Shown: positions 32,360 to 40,733 of the stretch, in pieces
How the letters are laid out: each line of letters opens with the position of its first letter
Position numbering within the stretch: the stretch's first letter is position 1
From: an uncultured Lentisphaeria bacterium
Lineage (GTDB): Bacteria; Verrucomicrobiota; Lentisphaeria; Oligosphaerales; Oligosphaeraceae
Reading direction: 5' to 3'
Assembly: GCA_934661755.1 (NCBI GenBank)
Contig: CAKUJM010000024.1
Location: 1 to 41,277 of the forward strand
DNA length: 41,277 nucleotides
Notes under the pieces: model-generated
The model's input: only the letters and a program-made list of their open reading frames with translations
Told to the model about the DNA's origin: nothing
Database searches by the model: none
Translations under genes and position numbers: made by a program

Positions 32360-34027
32360 TCAGACGCCTGGGGCCTCCTCTGCCGCCGGCGCCGTGCCGG
32401 CGGGGATTCTGAAAATGGTCTTGTTCAGCCCGCACCAGCTGCGGGTGGCGATCGACGAGGCGATCTTCTGCAGGATGGGAATGCCCCGGCCATTGGAGGC
32501 CAGGCTCCGGCTCAGCTCCTCCAGCCGCTCGTCGGGGGAGCCGGAGGGGTTTTCCGGAAGATGATGGCGCCATTTGCGCCCGCGTTCCCAGACGCAGATC
32601 TGCAGCTCGCCGGAGTCCAGGCGCTCCAGCTGCAGCACCGTGCAGTCGTTGCGGACCGTCTGGCTGCGCAGGCCATGCTTGTAGATGTTGACGAGGATCT
32701 CGGAGAGCAGCAGCTCGGCCTGGATGCAGACGCCTTCGCCGCATCCGGAGCGTTTGAGGAAGGCCGCCGCCGCCTGGATGTTGCGGTCGATCTCCTCGGC
32801 GTCGGCGGGGATCAGCTTGATCAGCTGCCCGCGCGGAAGCGGACGCTGCTTGCGGATCACCAGCAGCGTGCAGTCGTCCTGGGCGTGGGTGTAGCCGCCG
32901 GACAGCAGCGCGTCGTAGATGCGGTATGGCATCGACCACAATGCGGTCTCATCGCAATAGGCGGCGTCATGGAAGATGTGCTTGAGCTGCCGGGTGGTCA
33001 TGCTGCCGTCGCCGCCAGTGTCGCGGGACTGGTCCATGATGCCGTCGGTGAAGGCGAAGAATAGCGAGTCGTCTGAAAACCGGTGCTCGATGCAGTCGCG
33101 GCGGGAATAGTCGACGGCGGCGACCATCCCCAGGGGGATGGCGCTGCCGTGGCTGTCGGTCTTCAGCCGTCGCGCCGGGCTGCCGGGATACGCCATGGCC
33201 ACCAGGTCCGGCATCCCGCAATTGAGCATCCGCAGGAGGTTGTGCCTGAAATCCCAGTAGACGATCATGGCGCAGATGTAGACGATGCCGGAGAAGTTGG
33301 CGCACAGGAAGCGGTTCACCAGCCGGGCGATCTCATGCGGACGCTGCGCATTGGCGGCGTCCACGGTCTGGTGCAAATAGGTCTGCAATGCCGCCATCAC
33401 CAGCCCCGCGTGGGTGCCGTGGCCCGACACGTCCCCGAAGAACATCAGCGCGGCGCCCTCCGACACCGGGAAGAAGTCCAGCAGATCCCCGCTGACTTTG
33501 TCCAGCGGGCGGTACATGTAGGCGAACTCATAGCCGTCGCCGCAATGCGCCCATGGCGGCAGCAGCGACTGCTGGACCATGCCCGCCACCGACCGGTTGC
33601 GGTCGATGATGGTCTGCTGCTGCCGGAAGAACTGCCGCATGTCAAAGGCCTTCACCACCTGCCGGAGCTTCTGCAGCAGCAGCGTGGCCTCGCCGCGCTT
33701 GGGCAGGTAGTAGGAAAACAGGTCGTCCATGATGCGGACGAACAGCTGGTTGTCGCCGTCGTTTTCCGCCGAGGTCATGAAGATGATCGGCAGCTCCGGG
33801 GCGAATTCGCGCATCCGGCTGCGGAAGCCAAAGCCGTCCACCGGCGACATGATGATGTCCGAGACCACGACGTCGTAGTTGGAGCGGCGCAGCGCCTGAA
33901 GCGCCGCTTCGGCGGTGCCGACGGCGGTGAGCGTGAACTCCGTGCCCAGCAAATAGGCGTTGATCGCCAGGCGGATCACCCGCTCGTCGTCAAGCAGAAG
34001 CACCTTGTATTTGCGATCCTCGCCCAT
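32360..34027 (-). CDS. Response regulator with PP2C phosphatase and anti-sigma-type kinase domains (HsbR-like)
   Basis: 555 residues in three domains. REC spans 7-125: acidic pocket D13/D14 in LLLDDERVIR, phospho-acceptor D57 in VVVSDIIMS, T85 and K110. A PP2C/SpoIIE domain spans about 160-395, with metal-binding DKVSGDLLDF (176-185) and GDVSGHGTHAGLVMAAL (198-214), and FTDGIMDQ later. The C-terminus (about 420-545) is a HATPase_c domain like RsbW, with the N box LLLSEILVNIYKHG and SNGRGIPILQKI. The order matches HsbR, which by phosphorylation switches between phosphatase and kinase towards an anti-sigma-factor antagonist. No STAS-domain target is seen here. First gene of the polysaccharide operon. 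Confidence 0.92.
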   Translation of the reverse strand: MGEDRKYKVLLLDDERVIRLAINAYLLGTEFTLTAVGTAEAALQALRRSNYDVVVSDIIMSPVDGFGFRSRMREFAPELPIIFMTSAENDGDNQLFVRIMDDLFSYYLPKRGEATLLLQKLRQVVKAFDMRQFFRQQQTIIDRNRSVAGMVQQSLLPPWAHCGDGYEFAYMYRPLDKVSGDLLDFFPVSEGAALMFFGDVSGHGTHAGLVMAALQTYLHQTVDAANAQRPHEIARLVNRFLCANFSGIVYICAMIVYWDFRHNLLRMLNCGMPDLVAMAYPGSPARRLKTDSHGSAIPLGMVAAVDYSRRDCIEHRFSDDSLFFAFTDGIMDQSRDTGGDGSMTTRQLKHIFHDAAYCDETALWSMPYRIYDALLSGGYTHAQDDCTLLVIRKQRPLPRGQLIKLIPADAEEIDRNIQAAAAFLKRSGCGEGVCIQAELLLSEILVNIYKHGLRSQTVRNDCTVLQLERLDSGELQICVWERGRKWRHHLPENPSGSPDERLEELSRSLASNGRGIPILQKIASSIATRSWCGLNKTIFRIPAGTAPAAEEAPGV

Positions 34028-34148
34028 GTCCTCGGTAAGATAATGCTCGCTGATATCGGGGGTGTGGTGATGCGCCGCGGGGGCGGGGAATTGCGATGGT
34101 TGCGGCGGGAAAAGGCGGCGGAACTGCCGGCCGCATTGTCACTTCTGT

Positions 34149-34154
34149 AATATA
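34149..34154 (-). promoter_or_regulatory. -10 element TATATT for the signalling/polysaccharide operon
   Basis: On the minus strand CAATTATATTACAG lies about 122 bases upstream of the response-regulator ATG. It is the only strong candidate for the whole run down to 19278. No good -35 is present, which could suggest activator control. Confidence 0.5.
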
Positions 34155-34232
34155 ATTGTCGTTTGGTGTCGTGGATGTGACGGCGTGCCGATAAAAAATC
34201 GGGGGGCGGGAGGGGGGATGGCCTTTATCGTT

Positions 34233-34240
34233 TATAGTAT
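34233..34240 (+). promoter_or_regulatory. Candidate promoter of the DUF3089 operon
   Basis: TTTATAGTATACG offers a -10 (TATAGT, or TAGTAT two bases on) about 143 bases before the DUF3089 ATG. The 354-base gap 34028-34381 between the divergent genes holds both promoters, an AT-rich patch (34180-34280) with the small inverted repeat GCAATTGC, and GC-rich leader; I see no gene in it. Confidence 0.45.
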
Positions 34241-34381
34241 ACGCAATTGCGTCGCAAAAATAATCCGTGAGGTTGTTTTTTTCGCCATGGCTGGCGCGCC
34301 CGCGCTGGCTGGCGGATTCAGGGCGCCGGAGCAAGGGGGCGCCCGCCGGCGCGTCTTCCCCCGCAAGGAGTACCATACCGC

Positions 34382-35491
34382 ATGTGGATTCGCTTCAATT
34401 GCCTTTTTGCCCTGCTGATTGCGCTGATGGCGCTGTGCGGCTGCGCTTCGCCTGATCCGTATCAGAAGATCGGCAACTGGGCGTTGCGGCAGAACGCCGT
34501 CCCGCGCTACTTTGCCGACTACGACGTCTTCTACGTCTATCCCACGCTGCTGTGGGAGGGCGAGGGCGAAGTCATGAACTGGGCCAAGGGGACGATTGCC
34601 GGGCGGGTGGCGGATTACGCCGCCTTCCAGACCGCGGCCCAGTTCGGCAGGAAGGTCCGCATCTTTGCGCCGATGGTGCACCAGCTGGACGCAGACGGCT
34701 ATGCGCGCATCCTGGCCGCCGCGCCCATGAAGCCGCGGGCGCTGATGAAATCGCCCCTCGGACACGCGGTGCGTGACACCGTCAGCGCCCTGGAGCACTA
34801 CCTTGACAACTATCACCGCGACGGGCGTCCGTATGTCCTCTACGGGCAGGGGCAGGGCGCGCGCATCCTCTACGAGGCGATGAAGCGCTGTCCGGCGGTC
34901 ACGCCGGAGTCGGGGTTCGTGGCGGCGTACCTTCCGGGGCTGGCCGGCATCTCGGCGTCGCAAATCGCCGGTGATTTTGGCGGCCGCGGCATCCGTCCGG
35001 CTTCCGGCGAATACGACACCGCGGTGATCGCCGCCTGGAATGTCCCCGGCGAGGCGGTCGACTACGGCAATGGCTTTGTCATCAATCCGCTGAACTGGGC
35101 CACCGGGCCTGCCCCGGCGCCGGCGCAGCTCAACCTGAAGAGCATCTTCTATGACCCGTGGACTGGCGACTACACCCGGCAGCAGCTTGCCGTGGCCGCG
35201 CTTTCCGGCGCGGTGATCTCCCCGGAGGACGCGCTGCTGCACGAGCTGCCCAACCCTGAAGTGCCGCGCCCCGCGGCGGCGATGTTCGCCATTGCGCCAT
35301 ACGGGATGTACTGCGGCAATGTCGTCGAGAACGCCGGCCGGCGGGTCAGGCAGTACATCTACAAGTCGCAGTGGCGCAATGCGCTGCCGCCGGAGCTGCC
35401 GGAACTGCCGCCGCCGGGGCGCCGTGAAGGCGCTGCCGCGCCGGAAAGCCCGGCAATGCAGGAAGCCATCCAGGGGAACAAGCAACCATAG
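34382..35491 (+). CDS. DUF3089 lipoprotein, alpha/beta-hydrolase fold with altered nucleophile motif
   Basis: 369 residues. The signal peptide ends with a lipobox-like LCGC (Cys21), so it is probably a lipid-anchored periplasmic or outer-membrane protein. DUF3089 hallmarks are DYDVFYVYPTLLWEGEGEVMNW (47-67), AQFGRKVRIFAPMVHQ, and the elbow region GRPYVLYGQGQGARILYEAM. In active members the elbow is GHSQG; here it is GQGQG (155-159), so the expected nucleophilic Ser is Gly157. A good AAGGAG precedes the ATG. It heads a run with the HPr-like gene (4-base gap). Function unknown; the hydrolase role may be lost. Confidence 0.88.
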   Translation: MWIRFNCLFALLIALMALCGCASPDPYQKIGNWALRQNAVPRYFADYDVFYVYPTLLWEGEGEVMNWAKGTIAGRVADYAAFQTAAQFGRKVRIFAPMVHQLDADGYARILAAAPMKPRALMKSPLGHAVRDTVSALEHYLDNYHRDGRPYVLYGQGQGARILYEAMKRCPAVTPESGFVAAYLPGLAGISASQIAGDFGGRGIRPASGEYDTAVIAAWNVPGEAVDYGNGFVINPLNWATGPAPAPAQLNLKSIFYDPWTGDYTRQQLAVAALSGAVISPEDALLHELPNPEVPRPAAAMFAIAPYGMYCGNVVENAGRRVRQYIYKSQWRNALPPELPELPPPGRREGAAAPESPAMQEAIQGNKQP

Positions 35492-35495
35492 CGCC

Positions 35496-35780
35496 ATGTC
35501 AAACGCCGATGAAAATATCCTGACCGCGGAGGTCACGGTCCAGGACCGCCGCGGGCTGCATCTCCGGCTGGCCAGCGAAATCGTGCGCAAATGCGCCGGA
35601 TTCGCCTCGGAGATCCTGGTGACGGCCAGGGACTCCGCCAAGACGGTCTCGGCCAAGAGCACGCTGGGGCTCATGGCCCTGGCCGCGCCATTTGGCACGC
35701 GGCTGACTGTCGCCGTCAAGGGCGCCGACGCCCCGGCGGCCATGCAGGCGCTCAAGGATGCCTTCGCCATATCGCGGTGA
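35496..35780 (+). CDS. HPr-family phosphocarrier protein
   Basis: A 94-residue HPr-like protein. The active-site motif is GLHLRLASEIV with His22 (usual form GLHARPA), keeping His and Arg but replacing the Pro by Leu. The regulatory-serine region reads VSAKSTLGLMALAAPFGTRL with Ser55 at the HPr Ser46 position. With no EI or EIIA in the window, a regulatory role (HPr kinase or nitrogen-PTS type) is as likely as sugar uptake. It starts 4 bases after the DUF3089 stop and has no evident Shine-Dalgarno site, so translation may be coupled. Confidence 0.88.
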   Translation: MSNADENILTAEVTVQDRRGLHLRLASEIVRKCAGFASEILVTARDSAKTVSAKSTLGLMALAAPFGTRLTVAVKGADAPAAMQALKDAFAISR

Positions 35781-35824
35781 CACCAGGATGAAATCCACTT
35801 TCCGCAGGATCAGGATTGACGGCC

Positions 35825-36673
35825 ATGCGTAAGGCCCAGCTAGTCGCATTGCTGGACCGGCTGGGGCTGCACCCCAGCCGGAAGCTCGGGCAGAATTTCC
35901 TGGTCGACGAGAATTGCCTGGCGGCGCTGGTCCGTGCCGCCGCGCCATTGCCCGGCCAGGAGATTCTGGAGATCGGTCCCGGCACCGGCGCCCTGACCCG
36001 GCAGCTGCTGGAGGCGGGATGCCGGGTGACGGCCATCGAGTTCGACCACCGCCTGGCGGAGTATCTGCGCGGCGAGCTGGGCGGCTGCGGCGCCTTCCGG
36101 CTGATCGAGGGCGATGCCTGCCGGATGGACTGCGGGAGCCTGTTTGCGCCGGGCGGGCGCTGGCGATGCATCGCCAATCTGCCCTATTCCTGCGGGTCGG
36201 TCATCATCGCCCGATTCTGCGCGGCCGAAAATCCGCCGGAGTCGCTGCACATCCTCCTGCAGCGCGAGATGGGCGAGCGGCTCTGCGCCCGCCCCGGCAG
36301 CGGCGAATACGGTGCGCTGACCGTGCGGGTGGCGCTGTCGTACCGTCCGCAGATTGTGCGCATCGTCCCGCCGGGGGTCTTCTTCCCGCCGCCGGAGGTG
36401 GAGTCGGCCTATGTGCAGCTTGGCGCCCTGGCGGATCGGCCGCCGGCGCCGGTGCGCGCCCTGGCGGCGAAGCTGGCGCAGGCCGCCTTCGCCCAGCGCC
36501 GGAAGCAGGCGCGGAAACTCCTGGCGTCCTGCCGGCCGGGATTCGATTTCGACGCCGCGCTTGCGGGGATGGGGCTGCCGGCGACGTGCCGTGCTGAGGA
36601 GATCTCCCCCGCGCAATATGCCGCGCTGGCATGGCGGATTCTTGACGACGAACCGGAAAAAACAACGACATGA
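35825..36673 (+). CDS. rsmA: 16S rRNA (adenine1518-N6/adenine1519-N6)-dimethyltransferase
   Basis: Dimethylates two adenines near the 3' end of 16S rRNA in late 30S assembly (KsgA). It has 282 residues. ATG 35825 is preferred; an in-frame TTG at 35816 would add three residues. Motifs are RKLGQNFLVDENCLAAL, SAM-binding ILEIGPGTGALTRQLLEAG, VTAIEFDHRLAEYL, and the catalytic NLPYSCGSVII. The basic C-terminal domain is FAQRRKQARKLLAS. The stop overlaps the next ATG (ATGA). Confidence 0.96.
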   Translation: MRKAQLVALLDRLGLHPSRKLGQNFLVDENCLAALVRAAAPLPGQEILEIGPGTGALTRQLLEAGCRVTAIEFDHRLAEYLRGELGGCGAFRLIEGDACRMDCGSLFAPGGRWRCIANLPYSCGSVIIARFCAAENPPESLHILLQREMGERLCARPGSGEYGALTVRVALSYRPQIVRIVPPGVFFPPPEVESAYVQLGALADRPPAPVRALAAKLAQAAFAQRRKQARKLLASCRPGFDFDAALAGMGLPATCRAEEISPAQYAALAWRILDDEPEKTTT

Positions 36674-37467
36674 GTGTAATCGAGGCAATCTATGAGGCGT
36701 ATGCCACCAGCGACCTGTGCGGCCGCGGCATCGTGCTGCTGCTGCTGCTGGCCAGCGCCGTGATCTGGACGCTGATCATCAATTGCTGGCTCACCAACCG
36801 CGCCCTGGCGGTCAGCGGCGCCAGATTCATGCGGCGCTACGACTCCCTCGGCGCCTCCAGGCTGCGCATCTCCCGCGAGGCCGCACGCCCCGGCGAGGAC
36901 AGCCCGCTGGCGACGCTCTGCCGCGAAGGCGTCAATGACCTGCAGGCGGTGATGGGGCTCGACGAGGACGAACGGCTGGAGATGAACGACCGCGGCGTGC
37001 TGCCCCGGAGGCTCACCGAGGAGGAGATCGGCCATATCCAGACCATCATGTCAAACTCCATGGCCAGCCAGCTGCAGGACATGCAGAATCCGCTGACCTG
37101 GATCGGCACCATCGCCTCAATCTCGCCGATGCTCGGGCTCTTCGGGACGGTCTGGGGGGTCATGATGACCTTCATCGGGATCGTGGCCGCCGGCGGCCGC
37201 CCGGACATCAAGGCCATCGCCCCCGGCATCTCCGGAGCGCTGCTGACCACCGTGGCGGGGCTGATGGTCGCCATCCCCGCGCTGCTGATGAACAACATCA
37301 TCCTGCTGCAAATCCAGCGCATCGAGTCGCAGATGGACAACTTCGCCACCGGATTCCTCGCCATGCTCCGGTTGTGCCGGGTGCAGCCGCGCCGGACCGC
37401 CGTGCCAACGCCTGCGCCCGCGCCAACGCCTGCGCCGGAGGGCGCCGCCGGCACGCCGGAGCCGTAG
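36670..37467 (+). CDS. TolQ/ExbB/MotA-family proton channel protein
   Basis: A 265-residue inner-membrane protein. Membrane helix 1 spans 20-42 (IVLLLLLASAVIWTLIINCWL). A cytoplasmic domain of about 100 residues follows, then the paired helices WIGTIASISPMLGLFGTVWGVMMTFIGIV and ISGALLTTVAGLMVAIPALLMNNII with the conserved GLLGTV-like and TTxxG motifs. The tail is a Pro/Ala/Thr-rich stretch. TolQ/ExbB proteins work with a TolR/ExbD partner to use the proton gradient, but no such gene follows: the next gene is skp, after 102 bases. It overlaps rsmA by 4 bases. Confidence 0.9.
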   Translation: MSVIEAIYEAYATSDLCGRGIVLLLLLASAVIWTLIINCWLTNRALAVSGARFMRRYDSLGASRLRISREAARPGEDSPLATLCREGVNDLQAVMGLDEDERLEMNDRGVLPRRLTEEEIGHIQTIMSNSMASQLQDMQNPLTWIGTIASISPMLGLFGTVWGVMMTFIGIVAAGGRPDIKAIAPGISGALLTTVAGLMVAIPALLMNNIILLQIQRIESQMDNFATGFLAMLRLCRVQPRRTAVPTPAPAPTPAPEGAAGTPEP

Positions 37468-37491
37468 GGCAGGCCGCCGCCGGGAGAAGCG

Positions 37492-37569
37492 CAAATCCCA
37501 CCCCCTCTTCATTCACGCCATCTGGCCACAATAAGAAACTGCCTCCAATCCCACCACTTAGACACATTC
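37492..37569 (+). promoter_or_regulatory. C-rich, G-poor leader before skp
   Basis: In the 78 bases before the skp ATG I count about 33 C and 6 G, very unlike the surroundings. There is no Shine-Dalgarno site. The run is unstructured and could act as a Rho-loading site or as a leader read by another initiation mode. Confidence 0.35.
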
Positions 37570-38250
37570 ATGAAAAAGCTGCCGCTGTTCGCCATTTCCG
37601 CGCTGTGCGTCATCCTTGCCGGCTTCCCGGTTGCCGCCAAAGAGGGCAAGACCGGATATGTGCACATGGAGTCGGTCTTCAATGCCTACTACAAGACCAT
37701 CAACGAGAACATCAGCTTCGAGGCCAAGCGCAAGACCATGATCGACGGCTTCGCGCTGCTGCGCGAGGAGCTGAAGACCACCGCCGGCGAATTGCAGAAG
37801 GCCAAGGAGGAGGTCGAGAACGAGCTGCTTGCGCCGGAGGTCCGGGAGAATGCCCGGAACCGGGCGATGCTGTATGCCCGGCGGGTGGAGCAGAAGCAGG
37901 AGGAGCTTTACAAGTTCCGCCAGCAGGAAATGGGCCAGATCGAGTCGCGCCAGCAGGCGGTGCTGGCCGAGCTGATCAAGGAGCTCACCGCCATATTGGA
38001 CAAGTATGCCAGGGACAATGGCTATGCGCAGGTCTTCGAGGTCTCCGGGCGCACCATGAACCAGATGCCGGCGGTGCTGGTCTATCCCCATGAGGACGAT
38101 ATCACCGAGGCGCTGATCAAGCTGGTCAATGCCGGCCACGAGCAGGAAAAGGCGGAAGCCGAGGCCAAGCTCAAGTCGATGCGCGAGAAGTCCGCCGCCG
38201 CCGCCCGGGAGGCCGGGCTGCTGGGGCCCAATGCCGAAGCCGGAAAATAA
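37570..38250 (+). CDS. skp: OmpH/Skp-family periplasmic chaperone
   Basis: A periplasmic holdase for unfolded outer-membrane proteins. It has 226 residues with a signal peptide (about 1-23, MKKLPLFAISALCVILAGFPVAA is hydrophobic and ends in an AxA site). The body is a long charged coiled coil (about 55-140), as in the tentacle arms of Skp, and is followed by ILDKYARDNGYAQVFEVSGRT, the family's conserved strand-helix end. A further charged helix extends the C-terminus beyond E. coli Skp (161 residues). It lies 25 bases before lpxD, the usual skp-lpxD order. Confidence 0.88.
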   Translation: MKKLPLFAISALCVILAGFPVAAKEGKTGYVHMESVFNAYYKTINENISFEAKRKTMIDGFALLREELKTTAGELQKAKEEVENELLAPEVRENARNRAMLYARRVEQKQEELYKFRQQEMGQIESRQQAVLAELIKELTAILDKYARDNGYAQVFEVSGRTMNQMPAVLVYPHEDDITEALIKLVNAGHEQEKAEAEAKLKSMREKSAAAAREAGLLGPNAEAGK

Positions 38251-38275
38251 CCTCAACCAAGGAGTCATAACCACG

Positions 38276-39328
38276 ATGCTGATATCCCGGAGTGTACAGG
38301 AGATTGCGGAGCTGGTCGGCGGCAGGATCATCGGCGGATGCGACCGCCCGCTGCACGGCGTGGCCTCGCTGAGCGAAGCCACCGAGGGCGATGTGGCCTT
38401 CCTTGGCAACGAAAAATACCACGACCAGGTCGCGCTCTCCCGCGCCAGCGTGGTGCTGGTGCCGCCCGGATTCGAGGTCGCGCCGCCCCCTGGACGCGCC
38501 TGGGTCGAATGCGCCGATCCCTCGGACCGGTTCACCCGGGTGGTGCTGGCCTTCACGCCGCCGCCGGTGGAGTACCCCGCCGGAATCGACCCGCGGGCGG
38601 TGGTGGCCGATGACGCCAGTGTGCCGGCATCCTGCCATGTCGGCGCCGGCGCGGTGATCGAGCGCGGCGCGAAAATCGGCGAACGCACCGTCATCCTCCC
38701 CAATGCCTACGTCGGCGCCGGCAGCACGGTCGGCGACGACTGCCTGATCTATCCGAATGTGGTGATCCGCGAACGCTGCATCATCGGCAACCGCGTCATC
38801 CTCCACCCCGGCGTGGTCATCGGCGCCGACGGCTTCGGATACAAGTCCAGCGCCGCCGGCCATGAGAAGATCCCGCAGGTCGGGATCGTCCAGCTGGATG
38901 ACGACGTGGAGGTCGGCGCCAATTCCACCATCGACCGCGCCCGCTTCGGGCGGACCTGGATCCAGGCCGGCACCAAGATCGACAACCTGGTCCAGATTGG
39001 CCATAATGTCGAAATCGGCCGGGCGTGCATCGTGGTTGCCCAGGTCGGCATCGCCGGCAGCACCCACGTCGGCAACGGGGTGATCCTGGCGGGGCAGGTC
39101 GGAGTGAGCGGCCATTTGCGCATCGGCGACGGCGCGATCGCCATGGCCCAGTCCGGAATCTCCAAGGACCTGGCGCCCGGCGCGGTGGTGATGGGCTCAC
39201 CCGCCCAGGACCGCCGTGCCTTCGCCCGCGAGAAAATGCAGCTCAAGCGCCTGGACGGGCTCTTCCAGCAGGTGAAGACCCTCTCCGACAGGATGGACGC
39301 CTCCGGCGGCCCGGCAGACGCCAGATAA
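38276..39328 (+). CDS. lpxD: UDP-3-O-acylglucosamine N-acyltransferase
   Basis: Third step of lipid A synthesis: it transfers a hydroxyacyl chain from ACP to the amino group of UDP-3-O-acyl-glucosamine. It has 350 residues from ATG 38276, preceded by AAGGAG. The N-terminal uridine-binding domain includes GVASLSEATEGDVAFLGNEKY. The left-handed beta-helix (about 105-300) holds ILHPGVVIGADGFGY and the catalytic His243 in DNLVQIGHNVEIG. The C-terminal helix REKMQLKRLDGLFQQV is present. All expected features are intact, so the cell makes lipid A. Confidence 0.97.
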   Translation: MLISRSVQEIAELVGGRIIGGCDRPLHGVASLSEATEGDVAFLGNEKYHDQVALSRASVVLVPPGFEVAPPPGRAWVECADPSDRFTRVVLAFTPPPVEYPAGIDPRAVVADDASVPASCHVGAGAVIERGAKIGERTVILPNAYVGAGSTVGDDCLIYPNVVIRERCIIGNRVILHPGVVIGADGFGYKSSAAGHEKIPQVGIVQLDDDVEVGANSTIDRARFGRTWIQAGTKIDNLVQIGHNVEIGRACIVVAQVGIAGSTHVGNGVILAGQVGVSGHLRIGDGAIAMAQSGISKDLAPGAVVMGSPAQDRRAFAREKMQLKRLDGLFQQVKTLSDRMDASGGPADAR

Positions 39329-39387
39329 TCCCGGAATCCCCCGCCGCCCCATCGCCTCCCCTCCCCGCCGCCCCACCTTCAAAAAGC

Positions 39388-40710
39388 ATGTTCAATCCAC
39401 TAGCAGAATCACTGAACGGGATGATCCAGTCCGAAAGCCCGGCCGCATACGGGATGCTTTCGGCGCTGGGAAAACGCATCTTCTTCCCGAGCAAAGGCAT
39501 CCTCAGCCAGTCGGCGGAGGCCAAAAAGCTGGCCGGCAATTTCAATGCGACTATCGGCACCGCCCTGGAAGGCCATGCGGCGATGCATCTGGACTGCGTG
39601 ATGTCGCAGCTGCCGGGGATCACCCCCAATGACGCGCTGCTCTACGCGCCGTCGTCCGGTCTGCCGCAGCTGCGGCAGGCGTGGATGGACAAGCTGCTCC
39701 ACGACAACCCGCAGATGGCGGATATCGCCACCAGCAAGCCGGTGGTCGCCAACGGATTGTCCCACGCGCTCTCGATTGCCGGGGACCTCTTCGTCGATGC
39801 CGGCGACACGGTGATCCTGCCGGATATGAACTGGGACAACTACCTGCTCAATTACGCCGAACGCACCCAGGCGCAGCTGAAGTTCTTCCCGTTCTTCGAC
39901 GGCGACGCCCTCAATGTCCGCGGCGTCGATGCCGCATTGGCGGAGATCCCCGAGGGGCAGAAGGCCTTCGTGGTGCTCAATTTCCCCAACAACCCGACCG
40001 GGTACGCGCCGCTGGAGGAGGAAGGCGCGGCGCTGGCCGAGGTGCTGCTGGACCATGCCCGGCGCGGCGCCCGCCTGGTGGTGCTGGTCGACGACGCCTA
40101 TTACGGCCTGTTCTACGACGACCGCTGCATGAGGCAGTCGCTTTTTGCCCGGATTGCCTGCCGTCATCACAACTTGCTGGCAATCAAGGCCGACGCCGCC
40201 ACCAAGGAGTGCTATGTGTGGGGGCTGCGGGTCGGATTCATCACCTTCGGTGTCAAGGACGCCGCCTCCGGCGGGCCGCTCTACCGCGCCATGGAGGCCA
40301 AGGCGGCCGGACTCATCCGCGCCACGGTGAGCAACTGCTCCGAACTCTCGCAGATCGTGGTCGCCCGGGCCCTGGCCAATCCGGATTTCTACGCCGAACG
40401 CGCTGAAAAGGCCAGGATCATGGGCGGACGCTGCCGGAAGGTCGCCGAGGTGCTTGAAAGCCACCCGGAATACGCACAGTGCTTCACCGCCTATCCCTTC
40501 AACAGCGGCTATTTCATGTGCATCAAAATCCTCAACGGGTCGGCGGAGACACTGCGGCATATCCTCCTGGAAAAATACGGCACCGGCGGCATCGCCATCA
40601 CCGACACCAATTTCCGGCTGGCATTCTCCTGCCTCGAGGAGGAGCAGATCCCCCAGCTGTTCGCCAATATCTATGACGCCTGCCGGGAACTGCCGCCGGC
40701 GGCGCCTTGA
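39388..40710 (+). CDS. Class I/II PLP-dependent aminotransferase
   Basis: A fold-type I aminotransferase, 440 residues; the amino-acid substrate is not evident. Start 39388 (MFNPLAESLNGMIQSESPAA) matches the start of the subfamily as I recall it. Motifs include LLYAPSSGLPQLRQAW (substrate/arm region), NFPNNPTGY (199-206), VLVDDAYYGLFYDD (233-245, with the pyridine-contacting Asp and Tyr), and the PLP Lys in KADAATKECYVWGLRVGF (K273), with R281. FNSGYFMCIKIL and TNFRLAFSC with the carboxylate-binding Arg are near the end. The 59-base leader is C-rich with no Shine-Dalgarno site. Not obviously linked to lpxD. Confidence 0.88.
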   Translation: MFNPLAESLNGMIQSESPAAYGMLSALGKRIFFPSKGILSQSAEAKKLAGNFNATIGTALEGHAAMHLDCVMSQLPGITPNDALLYAPSSGLPQLRQAWMDKLLHDNPQMADIATSKPVVANGLSHALSIAGDLFVDAGDTVILPDMNWDNYLLNYAERTQAQLKFFPFFDGDALNVRGVDAALAEIPEGQKAFVVLNFPNNPTGYAPLEEEGAALAEVLLDHARRGARLVVLVDDAYYGLFYDDRCMRQSLFARIACRHHNLLAIKADAATKECYVWGLRVGFITFGVKDAASGGPLYRAMEAKAAGLIRATVSNCSELSQIVVARALANPDFYAERAEKARIMGGRCRKVAEVLESHPEYAQCFTAYPFNSGYFMCIKILNGSAETLRHILLEKYGTGGIAITDTNFRLAFSCLEEEQIPQLFANIYDACRELPPAAP

Positions 40711-40733
40711 AGCGCAATCGCTCTTTGCAGTGC

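Noticed and set aside
34185..34418. Small plus-strand gene upstream of DUF3089
   Set aside because: It overlaps the DUF3089 start in another frame, has no ribosome site and covers the AT-rich promoter region.
35788..35832. Short leader-peptide frame before rsmA
   Set aside because: The 14-codon frame has no distinctive composition, such as amino-acid runs, or attenuator hairpin.
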